Shown: in pieces, positions 9,430 through 21,565 of the stretch | Numbering within the stretch: position 1 is the first letter of the stretch | How the letters are laid out: each line of letters starts with the position of its first letter | NCBI RefSeq assembly: GCF_040954645.1 | Contig: NC_092803.1 | Coordinates: 15,315,230-15,379,229 of the forward strand | Length of the DNA: 64,000 nt | Source: Diabrotica undecimpunctata | Taxonomy: Eukaryota > Arthropoda > Insecta > Coleoptera > Chrysomelidae | Direction of reading: 5' to 3' | Made by a program: the position numbers and the translations under genes | The notes under the pieces: model-generated | Seen by the model: the letters and a program-made list of their open reading frames with translations, nothing else | What the model was told of the DNA's origin: nothing | Database searches by the model: none

Positions 9430-12390
9430 GTACTGATGTAGTTAATAAGAAAATGTGTCAATGATATTCTTCCAAGTAGTTGGAGAAATTTAGTCCTACA
9501 CGTAATAAGTAAAGAAAATTCATATGATCATAATAATTAATTTAGGTGAGTATAGCGATAGCGAAACAGAACTATGTGTGATACGATGTGAGAACGATGT
9601 GATGAGTGATACTAACTGTCATCAAATCTACACATGTTACGATTAAAAAAAAACGGTTCGTTTCAGAACCACAAATTATTATTAATGTTTGTTTTTCTAT
9701 AATCTTAGCAATTAAAATAGATTTAATTTATTTTAAAACTCATTTGAAAACATTAATTTCGGGTATATAAGGCAAAGCAATATATTTTACATCCGTTTTT
9801 TTGTTTCCTCCGTCGTAATTATTGTAAATTTTGTGGATCCTTTGTTTTATTATAGGAGTACCGTCTAGTCAGTGTTAATTGTCCAACTCTGTCTACCTCG
9901 TTTGCTTATCGCTCCGGACCGGTCTTAACAATGGGCCAAGTCAGATAAATTTAATAATTACGACCGCACTAATTGAAGTCAACCATTTTCTGCTAAACAA
10001 ACTTTACTTATAGGTTCAGCTGAATTTATTGATGATATACAAGCCTTTGACAAAGTACTGTTCTATACTCTGGCACAAAACATAAGTTAGCACTAGTGTT
10101 ATGATCATTTAAAAGCAAATAACCAGAAGGAACCGTATTATAGTATTTGATATGCAGTTTGATTCGACTTAAAAAGCTTTATTATAAAATGAAACATTAA
10201 TATAAATAATATTATTGTTAAAAACGTATAAAACTATAAAACTTCCTTTTAAGTACCCGTAAGAACTCAAATTAAATACACAAATGTTTGAAACATGGTA
10301 CAAAAATTCAAAATTTCCGTTTTTATCATACAGCATGAGCCAAAAAGTTTGTGAATAGCATAAAACCAAATCGTTCGTGTCTTGCTTCATTTTATTCGTA
10401 AATATATATTAAAACCTCAATAAATGTCAATGTGATCTTCGTCTATATTAATGCGATATAGATAATTCGCTTGTTAAGTTTTGTAAGTTGTACACGTAAA
10501 TAGCATACTAACAGTTTTTATACAAAAAATGCTAACCAGAATGTCTTTGGAATTATAGAGTGTATAGTAAAAAATAGGTAGGTACGGCAAACCAGCTATT
10601 CAGTGTACATCGGGTCCTTTTTCGAAGCGAACTGCAATACATTTACATAAAGTAAGCCATCAGAGAATTACATCGGCAATGAGTAACAATAAATTTGACA
10701 TATTTGTAAATAAGCGTTATTTGGACGTGAAATTTTTGGAACAGAAGAAGTTCCTGATTAAAGAAACAACAATTACAGTAATTTAAGAGCAGAAGTATTT
10801 TTTCTGTTGGCTTCTATCAAGCGTATCACATTTGCGCCGTAAAAGGACCCCCATATGAGAAACATTCGGTAGAAGATTTCGTCATATCCTTCAGTACTCG
10901 TTCGATAATGCTCTGAGCACCTTGCAATTCATCCTAAGTAAAAATCTGTATAACAAAAATAAATAATTTTTAAAATATATGCAGAAATAATTCCAAAGAC
11001 AGATACAACATGCATACACATTTTTTCAAGAATCATTCTTCCTCTCATTCTACCAGTCACCTCAAATTGGTCTTTCCGACAGTCTCAAATGATGAGCACG
11101 AGCAGTACTCAAGTGCTTAGGGCTTTCCAATTCGAATATGACATTACAGTTCATTGTTTTTCATTAGATATTATTAAACTATGAATCGGTAGTAACCAAC
11201 AATACATAGATATGTTAAAATACAAACGGCTCGAAGGACAAAAGTTTCAAAATGAAGAATTTAATGTTAGTGATTTGGTAGAAATATGAGTATTCTGTTC
11301 TCTTACAAAACATTCTGTTGACAAAATCAGGCACAATAATATAATGTGTGAATGAGAACTGACTATGTGGAAAGGTTTTAAAAGCTCGTTTAGAATTTTT
11401 TCTAGTAAAAAGTGGCCAACGTGGCCAAATTACCGATTGGCTAACAGATTATTGATAACTATTTTATTTGAAGAGAATATACTTGATAGATCCAAAATTT
11501 TGTAAATATTTTGAATGGTGTGTACGTTTTTACCTTTTTGTCGGTTTTAGTACATATTCTTAGAAACTTTGTAAGGAAGCATTGAGAGATTTTTTCACCC
11601 GTAGTATTGTAGTTAATAGTTTTTTTAAGTTCGAGAGAAGCAGTTAAGTTAAAAGATAGAATCAGTGCAAAACATGATAGTATCATATTTCTAAGGAAAG
11701 CCCAACAAGCACCACAATAACTGAAAATTTTGATATGAACACCTCAGATATCCCATACTTTGTAAAACTATTTAATTCCCAAAGTTTTACTCGCGTTTTT
11801 TTTGTTCTACTAATTTCAAATAATCTCCTGATAACACTTCCTGTTTTAGTAGTAGCTGTGATATTATTATGGCAAGATTACAGTTCTTGGAAATGATCTA
11901 CAATTTGCGTTTTGACGCAACAAATCTTATTAATTGGTACAAAGGATTTTTCTACATATTTTATGACGTAATTTTTATATTTTTGAAAGATCTGTGGTTA
12001 AATATGACAAATATAAGTAATCATTACACATCTGGTGATTATATTTAAACAATTTCTCAGTTGCAACGTATTCATTTACGTTTATTTAAAAATTTAATGA
12101 AATACTGAAATGTCTGAAAAAACTGAAAAAAGGTGTTGACTGACAAACTAGTTTGAAAAACAAGGGAAAGCAGTAACATAAAAATTGTATGAACGAAACG
12201 AAGAATTAGCTAGACCTCCCTCTACATATAAATGTAAAAAGAATCGCTTTAGAGAGTGTCTCTAGGCTAAACCCGTAGACTTAACTGAAATTCTGGAGAA
12301 AAGTTGGAATATGGTCAAAGACATGGCTGAAATGTACATTGAAACTACACCTGATTAAAACAGTACCGTAAGTAACTAGCGAACCACAAT
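9430..12390. other. Long unassigned AT-rich interval
   Basis: One RT-like scrap at 10016-10120 is listed separately. A 13-bp imperfect inverted pair (GGGTCCTTTT near 10613, its complement near 10848) was seen but lacks a duplication. Otherwise I see nothing. Confidence 0.4.
10016..10120 (+). mobile_element. Possible RT motif A scrap (Jockey-like)
   Basis: The frame reads AEFIDDIQAFDKVLFYTLAQ, close to the FLDISQAFDKVWH block that holds the first catalytic Asp in Jockey-clade reverse transcriptases. Stops follow within 10 codons, and no other RT motif was found nearby. It may be a short truncated remnant or chance. Confidence 0.4.
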
Positions 12391-12770
12391 AAAGAAACTT
12401 CGTTATAGGTGCTAGGACATAAAGGAATTGCTGGTAACGACATTGTTAATAATCTTGCGATCTGTGGTATCCCAAAAAAGTAACACCGTGAACGAAGGCA
12501 AGCAAAAAGGTTATTACAATCTTCTGCTAAACGCTACACAAAAATACTTTTAGAGCTTCAAAAAACTGTATCAAATGAAGTAATGGCAGGTGCTCTCAAT
12601 GGACACTGCTGACTCATAAATATCTGTAAAATGGATAAGGCAGGAACAGCAGATTCTGCAAAAATGTAGAGAAAACACAATTGTCTTTAAATTCAGGGCA
12701 ATTTTTTGCCAACGCCATAAGTATATATAAAAATATGCCAGATTCGTGTGTGGAAAGCTCTACCAGACCA
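12385..12770 (+). mobile_element. RNase H C-terminal scrap of a non-LTR retrotransposon
   Basis: VLGHKGIAGNDIVNNLAI near 12410-12460 matches the last RNase H motif (WVPGHxGIxGNExAD) of I/LOA/Jockey-type elements. A basic linker leads into LNGHC, KMDKAGTADS and RKHNC (12595-12680), which resembles the LTGHC...KMG...C zinc region after RNase H. The final catalytic Asp position reads Asn (VNN instead of xAD), and there are several stops, so it is inactive. Upstream RNase H motifs were not found. Confidence 0.65.
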
Positions 12771-12779
12771 AAAGACTAT

Positions 12780-15220
12780 AAAATAATCATCCATGTTTTC
12801 ATTGCCAAAGATATACCTAAGAATTAAAGGACACAACTCTTGAAAGGGCCTCAAACAAGAGCATCTTTGTAAACTACAGTCTTAAAACAATGTAACTGTT
12901 CAACATCATGTAGAAAACAATCTATAATATCGAAGAATCTCGTTTGAAAGTCTAAATTAAAGTGAGAGAAGGGAAAGGTGGTAAATAACAATAAACGATC
13001 AAAAATATCAAAAATTTCTACCATATTTTTATCTTTAACATCATGCCATTTTAAATTAACGTATGTAGGTACATAAAAAACGACAACTAAATACTTTTTG
13101 TTTCAAAAAATCGTCTAAAACGTTGGGATACCTGAGGTGCATCAATCATCAAAGTAATTTTAACCCAAGACCAATTTAAGTGACTACCTCAATTCTGGAC
13201 TAGATAATACTGGAGACCCGCGGTGGTTTACTGGTGCCCGGCCATCTCTTTTTTCCTTTTGTGAGAATATTCCCAAATCCCACGTCTCAGGCCAAAAGTA
13301 CCATGAAAAATTGAAGAAGTAAACAAGCAGCAAAATATGTTTTACTTTTTAGTATTATAAAATTAAATTGCACAAATATTATTCAGTTCAAAACCCTTAA
13401 GAATAACGGTTCAGTGATTCATTCATTGTAACGGTTCGAGTCATTCGTTTGAAAGAACGGTTCCATAACTTAAGCGTTTTATATGTTACAACAAAATTAA
13501 GTCAATAATTTACATGTTGATTGTCAAAATTTACAAGTCACCAAAAAGGAAACTTTAATGTTTTCTTTCTAAGAACCACTAATTTCCTATTTACAAGAAA
13601 CGTACGGAAATACATACGATTATTCTTATATTCATTCATTTTTTGAGATATAAATCATACCCACACACTGAATAGTACACTAGAGATATCATTTTTGGAG
13701 AAGAGTATCCTCCCACATGTTTATATAACCAACAATATTCTGACGTGGATCGGCCCACATTTTCCGTATAATTTAAAACTTGCGTCTAACATCGGATCCT
13801 TGAAATTAGCATCCATTTTCGATTCCTCGCATTCCAGACTAATTGGAACCATTTGTACCTTTCGGATCTGCAATTTATATATTGTTTGGTGGGATAAAAA
13901 CCACTAGAGCATTACAGCTGGGAATACTTTTTGGATATAGCCGTTTATATTGGTCCAACATCGTGTTATTTACAAAAAGTTTTTATAGGCACGACATAAC
14001 TTAGTTTAAGTGGTGATAATATCGAAAAAATGATATTTGAAAAGTATTTGGGAATTAATTAATGAAATAGGTGGCAAGTATTATATGAAGAGGAAAAATT
14101 GATTCAGTAGAAGGATACCAGTCAAATTCAAAGTTCATTTTGTGGGCACATGTTTCTTTTATATACATTCCATCAAATCGTTTTTCCGTTGTATTCATTT
14201 TTGAACGCAGTTTTAGTACTTATTTTTATCGATCCCTTCATCGTTTATTATAACTATTATTTAGAGTGATTGAGAAGGGAAATCATGTAAGATATATTCA
14301 TTCTCGCAATGAACATCCTCTAAACTACGTAATATATCTTTATGACCGCACCAAGCATTTCTGTATCTGATTTATATTAAATTCTCCTATTAAAAATTTT
14401 ATTTCAGTATGTAGGATGAACACTACAACGTATTATTGGGTAGATATACAGAGACTCCCACGTATCACAGATGGTACTTTTCCTGTGTATATAGAAAGGA
14501 TGTTCCAAACAATATAGTAACAAAAATCTCAATGAAAACGATTTACAGCTTGATGCGTGGGATCTTTATTGACAAAATAGTCAAATATCGATAAATTTAT
14601 TGTCCAGATGACCGTTAATCAGATATCAAGAAAAGAATGGTTGTAAATATCATTCAAGAGTTATTTAAATAAAGATGATATGTAATTATTGCGAAACTGT
14701 TTAACATACAAAAGTTTTGGAACGAAATATAGGTCAAAAGAGAACTGAACTGAATAATTCACCTATCAAAAAATTGTTAATATTAATATTGAAATTTGTT
14801 CTTTCAGCTTTAAGTTGTTTAAAATCCAATAAAATTGGTTTGTAAAGTTGGTAAAATTGGTTGTACTTGAACTATATTGGTCAAATTTGAACAGTTTATA
14901 AAAGATCTTGAAATATAGTAGGATTCTTGCAATAAACGTACCAAATAACAATTTCTTTGCCGATATGGCATTCCGATAAGTCGGAAAACTAGAAAAGGGT
15001 ATTTAAAATTCAATGTAACATATGGATACTTAATTTAGTGGTTTTGCTACTTGTTTGCTCTTCAATTTGCCAAACCGTCTTTTCCATCGAGGGCACTCAG
15101 CAGAGAAGCACGGAATATCAATGTTATAACAGTTAGAAAATACACTTATTTACAAAAAATAAATTAATAGTGTAATAAAGTTAAAATAGGTACACATGGG
15201 CAGTCGTGAAAATATTTCGC
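12780..15220. other. Intergenic interval downstream of sprouty
   Basis: No gene was recognised. Its right part (about 14.56-15.22 kb) lies where the sprouty 3' UTR should be. On the minus strand AATAAA occurs near 14567 and 14602, either of which could serve for polyadenylation, but I cannot choose. Confidence 0.4.
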
Positions 15221-15223
15221 GCA

Positions 15224-16006
15224 CTAATAATCCGAGGTAGAGTCAAGTAAACGTTTCTCTGGGGTGGGAAGGGGAGGTCTGCACCTACAACCAGTCCTAG
15301 AATGGCGCGCATAACATGCTTCCACCGCTCTTTTGCAGCCTCTAAGAGGCCAGTAGAGCCACAGGCAAGGTAGAACGCATGAAAGGGTGGCCAGACAGCT
15401 CCATCGAGCCGTCCTTCGGTCGGGTCCGCAACCACACGGATCGTCCGCACAACTTTCTCCACCGTCCGTATCGCTGCAGTGGTAAAACAATCCTTTGACA
15501 CAACACAAGCAGGAAGCGTAGTCAATGACACTATCCGCGGAAACAAGACACGAGTTGTTACACACCCACTTCTGGGGCAGAGCCCGAGGTACCTGGCAAG
15601 ATTCACAGCGGCACCTCCCGCACTCCGGACACATGATCGACGGTCTTGTCGCACACTCCGGAGGTGGCTCCTTGCTGAAGGTCGCCGCAGCAGCCGCCGC
15701 CGCTGCGGCCGCCGCAGATGATGGTTGCTTGCTGATGGTGGGCAGCACCAGATTTCTTGGCCTCTGCAGACTCCTAGGGGGTTGAGGGGGCGGCGACGGC
15801 GTCGCTGCCGGCGGCGGCGATACCTTGAATGGGGTCTCCACATACTCGTTGGTGGTCCGTTCATTTTCGGGCCTTGGAACGGTGAGAGTTACAGGCGGCG
15901 CTGGCCGTAATGGTGCCAATGGAGCCGTTAGCGGGGGAATATTCATTATAGGCGCCCGCGGACGGTTAGCACGCGGCAGGGACGTAAGCCCTCCATGGTT
16001 AGCCAT
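15224..16006 (-). CDS. sty: Sprouty (antagonist of receptor tyrosine kinase/Ras signalling)
   Basis: Sprouty proteins are membrane-associated inhibitors of FGF/EGF receptor signalling upstream of Ras/MAPK. The 260-residue product starts at the first in-frame ATG (16006), because a stop codon (TGA) lies in frame upstream within the exon. A Pro-rich N-terminal half contains NEYVETP at residues 53-59, matching the conserved tyrosine site that recruits Cbl and other SH2 partners when phosphorylated. An 11-Ala run spans about 98-108. The Cys-rich Sprouty domain runs about 126-240: CPECGRCRCESCQ, then VIDYASCLCCVKGLFYHC and a final GCRC. That domain directs membrane targeting. It is encoded by one GC-rich exon with no intron. 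The length is nearer vertebrate Sprouty than the roughly 590-residue Drosophila protein. No frameshift is seen; it appears functional. Confidence 0.95.
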   Translation of the reverse strand: MANHGGLTSLPRANRPRAPIMNIPPLTAPLAPLRPAPPVTLTVPRPENERTTNEYVETPFKVSPPPAATPSPPPQPPRSLQRPRNLVLPTISKQPSSAAAAAAAAAAATFSKEPPPECATRPSIMCPECGRCRCESCQVPRALPQKWVCNNSCLVSADSVIDYASCLCCVKGLFYHCSDTDGGESCADDPCGCGPDRRTARWSCLATLSCVLPCLWLYWPLRGCKRAVEACYARHSRTGCRCRPPLPTPEKRLLDSTSDY

Positions 16007-16016
16007 GTGGTCGGAA

Positions 16017-16052
16017 TTAACGCCCGAACCAGCCTGCACCGTGGTCCGTCAT
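16017..16052 (-). promoter_or_regulatory. Upstream ORF in the sprouty 5' leader
   Basis: An ATG at 16052 opens an 11-codon frame (MTDHGAGWFGR) that stops at 16017-16019, ten bases before the sprouty ATG. It lies in the same exon and a different frame. Such a uORF could lower or condition translation of the main frame; this is inferred from position only. Confidence 0.6.
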
Positions 16053-16061
16053 CGTCTCCAG

Positions 16062-16075
16062 CTGAAACAAAAAGA
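16062..16075 (-). promoter_or_regulatory. Splice acceptor upstream of the sprouty coding exon
   Basis: On the minus strand TTTTTGTTTCAG precedes the exon; the AG occupies 16062-16063 and the exon begins at 16061 with CTGGAGACG. The good pyrimidine tract suggests that one or more non-coding 5' exons lie further right, but I could not identify a donor. Confidence 0.65.
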
Positions 16076-16079
16076 AAAC

Positions 16080-16940
16080 TACTTTAGTATATACAATAAA
16101 AAACACAGTAAGAAAAACACACAATCATGTAATTGGCAAGAAGACTTTGGTATTTACAATGCACAGTTGAATGTTACGGTTATGGAAGTGGGTCAGAGAC
16201 CCGGTGAATGGAGAAATATCGTACTACCTGTGTATAAAACCCAAGCACAAGTTGGCGGCTAATGAAACTACTTAGCCGCATTATGAAACAACGGGAGACA
16301 ATAACTGATAGACGGATTCAGATATCCAAAAATTTAAATATACGCGACTTAAATCAACAATTAATGCATTTTCATTATACTTAAGTACTGGAAAAACGTG
16401 GGAACCACTAACTTTTCATATAGTATTCGTTAATATTCAGAAAGCGTATGAAATAATACCTTTAGTGCTTCTTTTGTGGGCAACAGTCTTGCTTTGGCTC
16501 TATTGAACTTCGCCATGGAAAAAAAACAATAATTCCTTTTCCTTTTCTGAATTCAATTCTAATCACAAAAGAGGATACAGGATATGCAACCAAAGTTTAT
16601 AGAAAACCAACAGATATTTAAATTACCATTCAAATCACAACGTAAACATCAAAAGATGAATCATCAAATCATTATATGATAAAGCCAGAATAAATCTAAT
16701 GAAGAGTTTTACTTCTTTCGAAATCGGAACGGATCTCAAATCAGAATTTGTCGGAGAGCTTTTTAGAAAATCCTAGCTTTTTTAGGAGTAATAAAAACAG
16801 GAGGGGGGCAGAAAATTGGAAAATTGCTGAGAAAAAAGCTAGTTATGGCTTTTGTTCAGGAACTGAAGGTACTAGAATCACATTATAATAGACAGAGAGC
16901 GATTTACAGAAAATTCCTGTCAACTGATTTAAATATTAAG
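16080..16940. other. Intron or intergenic, unassigned
   Basis: This is probably first-intron sequence of sprouty if the acceptor at 16062 is used. No motif, repeat or coding frame stands out. Confidence 0.4.
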
Positions 16941-16943
16941 ATG

Positions 16944-17769
16944 TAGTGTGAAATTTACAACAATTATTATTCTGTTAACCTGGAATTCAAAGTGAAAGAA
17001 TCTTATTTTCAAGTAATCAATACTCACTTTGACTTTAGTTTTTAGTCATCAAAAACAGATGCTTGTTCGCCATGTTTGTACTTGGATGATCAATTAAAAA
17101 TAGAAAAAAGCATGGAGAAAAAGCAAATATTTCAAACTGAAAAACAAGTGCACAAGTTGCCTTTTATGATGATGATAAGGCCGTAGTTTTAACATTTGAC
17201 TACCAAAAGAATTTACTATTGCATAGAGTGCATTATCAATTGGCTTGTTTTAGCAGGCAGTATTCCTTTTATAACTTTTCTATTATCAATGGCTACTCTA
17301 ACCAAACTAACAAAAGAAAATGTCCGCTGCTACACTTGGTGTGTGAGAGTGATTTCGCCAAAACCTCCACTTCAATAACTTCATGTCTCTACCACCACTT
17401 GTTAAATGAAAAGTTTGACGGAAAAACACAAGTGTTTTACTGATGGTTGGGGCGGGGACTAAATTTTCCTATGGTAGGCACTCTTTTCTCTTTTACCTGA
17501 TGGGGTGTTCGGGTTAATTGAAAAAAATTTAAGAAAAAAAGGATACCATTTTGGAACCAGTACAGTATGAGGAGATCCTGGCAAAATATGGCACTGTTCA
17601 CAAAGTAGCAGTGACAGTACGAGTCCATGATTTTAAATGTGAATCTCCCGAAAAACTTTGGATATGATTGGAGAAAAATCAAAATGGACATCCAGAAGAA
17701 ACACCAGAGCAGAAGGATGATGACGAACTAGTAGAGTCTTGCAGTTTTTCATCTAAAATGATGCTCTAA
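16944..17769 (+). pseudogene. Remnant of an uncharacterised transposon-associated insect protein
   Basis: Pieces of one protein lie in order with frame changes: NTHFDFSF and KTDACSPCLYLDDQLK (about 17020-17090), KQVHKLPF near 17143, VVLTFDYQKNLLLHRVHYQL near 17187-17245, ACFSRQYSFYNFSIINGYSN, ESDFAKTSTSITSCLYHHLL near 17345-17405, a MVGTLFSF piece near 17470, then LEPVQYEEILAKYGTVHKVA (17550-17610) and an acidic tail ending 17767-17769 with one internal stop. From memory, FDYQKNL / SRQLYxYNF / CSxCD-type proteins are widespread in multiple copies in insect genomes, but their function is unnamed. The paired cysteines suggest metal binding. No inverted repeats were found around it. Confidence 0.5.
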
Positions 17770-17774
17770 TGAAT

Positions 17775-20300
17775 TAATGTTGGCTAATGGTTAGGTTACC
17801 TGTTGTGTAAATCTTTCCTAGTTTTAATGTAAAAATTTGCAAAAAATTAACTGTGACGACTCAATCCAGAATTTGCATTGTCTAAAATTTTTTTATTATA
17901 CCTTAGGCGTTGACTATGTTCCTGTTGAACTGTTAGTTTAACAACCCCTTTCTCAAGCAAAATCTAAAATTCATGTTAAATTTCAAAACCCGCTTAAGAA
18001 AGGTTGAAACTAAAAAAATATGTTTCTATTGAGGTGGGTCTGTTTGTTACAGTTTTTGCTACTTTCCTAAAAAAGTATGCAAGTGGATGATGCGGGGTTT
18101 GATTCTAGGCGCCTCCTATCCTATTCAAAACCAAACCTAACAGCACAAAAGAGAGATCAATGAACTGCGTCTATAAAATACCTAGTGAATGCAACAATTT
18201 CTATTATATAAACGAGCATTGAATATACATCAAAAATAGATACTTCTATAAATCAAAGATATGCAAACATGTCTGGAGCAGTTCCTACTTAATGATGAAA
18301 AATGTGTAGCAAACCTTACAGCAGAATGTTGCAGGCTTTGGTTGCTAATACTGAGAAAATAAGTCAACAGAGAAAATAAGTCAACAAAGTCATAAGAAGA
18401 ATATACCAACAAGAGTGGATTAAGAAACTCATCACACATCGTTTTCAATTATACACAATACATACGCAACACACAACACACATACACGAACGCTCCCTCA
18501 CACACAAAAACGCTTATAGGGCATATTAATAATGCAGAACACTTAGAATAATCATAATTTGATGTTCCATAGGGCAGAAACCCAGCCAAAGCATGTTGTA
18601 TGTTGTCTATAATACCGCGGCCAAGTGTGTAAATTTTTCAATTTCGTGGAATGACATAATCTCATCAACAACTTTGACAGTTGTACACTCTTTTTAACAA
18701 AATTCTTAAAAATCTTTTTTGAGAACGATTTCCCGATTGGAAATCAAAACGTCAAATTTTATTAGTTAAAAATGTAGTTATCAATACGATTAATTGTGGC
18801 TGAATTCCATATAAACAGAATATTAAACTTAGACATGTCACAAGGAAACAGTTTCAGAGTCATATAAATAGTTAGAAATACTGAAAGAGAATTATATAGT
18901 TTTTAAAGTTTTGCATCAACCATTCTATAAATGTATGCTACTTGAATAATTCCGTTTTTAAAGCAATTGAAAAATTCGAGGATTTAACAAGCTACGGCCG
19001 CCACATTTTTTTAGCGTAGTGACCTTTTTTTTCTAGCATTATGACATACTTCAAATGACAGACGATGACTGGTTACAGAACAGTAGAATATGCTTGATAG
19101 CTCACACGGCTTTTGTGACAGTCAATCCTTAACAGCTGACAATTGAGTTGTTGCAACAGCTGAAAAAACAACTAATTTTATTTTGTCCACAGTAAGTTAG
19201 TTCAATCTTTCTAAAGTTTTTGTTCTGCCAACTGCTTCAAAGATTTTCTTATTCGAGATAGTTTTTCAATTTTATTAATATTGTGATCAGTTTTAAGTGA
19301 TAAATACATATATAAACTGTGTGTGTGTATATATAAACTTTTTACAGAAAAGATCCCTTAAATTTCAACGAATTGTTTCAAAAGACTTTTTTAGTTGAAT
19401 GATTATTAAACTTTATTGTTACTGAACCTAATATTAAATATAATAATGTCTTAGTTTATTTGTTTTTTCTTTTTGTTTTGTAATATTTAATGTAATTACA
19501 GTCGTCACTGTACACTGGTTCGTCATGACGAAAATGCCACTAAACCTCTGGCGGAGGGAGAACATCGATTTACTAAGAATCTGCCGTAGAAAAATGTAGT
19601 TGAGATATTGACATTCTCAACAAAATTTAGCTTGTTCGTTCTTGAGTAATTTCATGTTTTTTTGTTATGTGGTTAAACTGGAGCGCCAATATACGATTCT
19701 TGTCTGATAAACGTTAAAAAACATAAAAATAGTATCACCATGAACTATTTATTAACAGTACAAATTACAGAAGTAGTAATCGCAGCATTTGAGAGGCACG
19801 CACACTAAGTGAGTAGAACTGTGAGGATAATTAGGAAGTTCTGGCACATAATTCGAAACGGAAACTGACCATCTAAAGCCCCTTTTTAGAATCGCTTACG
19901 TCGGTTGGTGCAATGTACATTTGGACAGACTGCGATAGAGATTGGTTCGGCTGTGAACTGTGACACGCACCAGAAGTAATGAGCAAAGTATAAACACGTA
20001 GATAATGTGGTTGACATGGCCTACCAGCGACGTTTTAAAAATCAAATGTGTAAGAAAAGAACTGAATTTGAATACACATTACACCGTAAAAAATACTGTG
20101 TGAACGTGAACATTTTAAAAATATTTTCACACATTTTTCAGCAATATATTCTTCTCTCTCTCTCTCAGTATTTATTGATATATAAATATGTTATTGATAC
20201 TACCACCGCAAAGTTTAGTATTTTAATTAATTATAATTTTAATTTAATTTAAAATTATTAATTGTGCAAAAATATTATTATTTTCACGTTGTTTCAGGTT
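17775..20300. other. Unassigned interval
   Basis: Small items only: a doubled GAGAAAATAAGTCAACA at about 18353-18386, a CT run at 20153-20165, and near 19600-19640 a stretch (TTGACATTCTCAACAAAAT) shared with 58450-58490. No gene was recognised. Confidence 0.4.
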
Positions 20301-20309
20301 TCAAGACCT

Positions 20310-20666
20310 TTATAAAACATGGGCAATCCATAAAGCGATGAATACATTAAAAGAATCGGATCCCAACAAGGAACCGAGTAACTGAAAGTAACGATTTAGT
20401 CCACGTCTACCACAAGAGACACAAACTCCACTGTTTCCTTTGCACTTGCACCACAGATGGCGAACAGGTACGGGGTTTGTTTGTCCAGCACTCTCCGGGC
20501 CCGAATTCATGGAAAAAACATCACAAAGAGTACCTTTAAATGTCAGAAATTGTGTAAAAAATGCAAGTAAGTCATTTACAATGATTTTCTCGTCATTTTC
20601 GGTTGGCATATTTGGACAGAAAGTAGAATCAACATGAGTTGTATGTAAATCATACAAAAACTTCTA
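20310..20666 (-). CDS. Hypothetical frame with Cys-rich segment
   Basis: The minus strand is open for about 118 codons from a possible acceptor (ATTGTAG before 20666) to a stop at 20310-20312. There is no ATG until MPTENDE, about 17 residues in. The middle reads LWCKCKGNSGVCVSCGRRGL, a CxC...CxxC arrangement that could bind zinc. The C-terminus is hydrophobic. Composition is less AT-rich than the flanks, which favours real or recently coding sequence. I do not recognise the family; it may be a host exon or a transposon fragment. Confidence 0.3.
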
Positions 20667-21565
20667 CAATTATCAAGTGATCTATTTAAACATCATATTT
20701 GCTTTAGACTGAAGTCTTGGTGCACAAAATTGGTGAATTCGAATTATTTGTGTAGAATAGTTTATCGGAAATACTCCATTGATAGTTTCATTATTTTCAC
20801 ACAGACTGTTGATCAAAAATTAAAGAGCTTATGGCACGTTTTACCAATGTAAACTTGTAAATTTTCTTGCTTAAACGGTGTCTTTCTTATTTGTTGCAAA
20901 ATATTAGCTATTTTATCAACTTAGTATGATGAAACAAATGCTATATGTTTTTGTATTCGCAGTAATGTATTATGTCAATATTACATTTATTTTTAGAATC
21001 ACAATTTAAATATTTAAGATCTTTCTTATTACTTTCGCCAGTCTTGTGGGGTGCTTATTTGTACAGTTTTCTTCTGTGTTTAACATTGTATTCTTACTGT
21101 ATTTTCTTACAGGTTTTTATTCTTTTACAAGTTTTGCGGACTAGCAGAAGACATTTAATCGCAGAAAGGGTATTTAAATTCTTAAATAAAAGATTAGCCA
21201 ATACATATTATGCTATTATTTGAAACCTACATGCTAAACCGGTTAGAAAAGAAGCCTGCACACAAGTTTTCAAAATTATACAACTGAAGATACGCGTATA
21301 TGGAGAACATAATATAATGGAGCTAATGTAGGCTGGGTTTAAAACAAAGAATTTAAAATTGGCAAAACAGAACAAGACTTGTCCAAGACGTTTATTAGTT
21401 CTTAGGATTGATAAGCAAATCTTAAATATTGATACTATTACAAACAAATATAAATGAAACAGAAGACCAAGATTATAATAAGAATATGAAAAAGGCAAGA
21501 TAAAGCAACAAATACATTTTTGCAGTACTGCATTGTTATTCCTAGCATTGACAAACGGTTCTTAA

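Noticed and set aside
10613..10850. GGGTCCTTTT inverted pair as ends of a 240-bp MITE
   Set aside because: Only about 13 imperfect bases match and no target-site duplication was found.
13425..13465. GGTTCGAGTC as a tRNA B box
   Set aside because: No A box, acceptor stem or cloverleaf could be drawn around it.
15479..15910. Plus-strand open frames opposite sprouty
   Set aside because: They are antisense shadows of the GC-rich sprouty exon with Arg/Ala-rich low-complexity products.
16007..16039. Extending sprouty upstream to a GTG at 16039
   Set aside because: GTG is not a usual start in animals and the frame is closed by a stop just before; the first ATG is at 16006.
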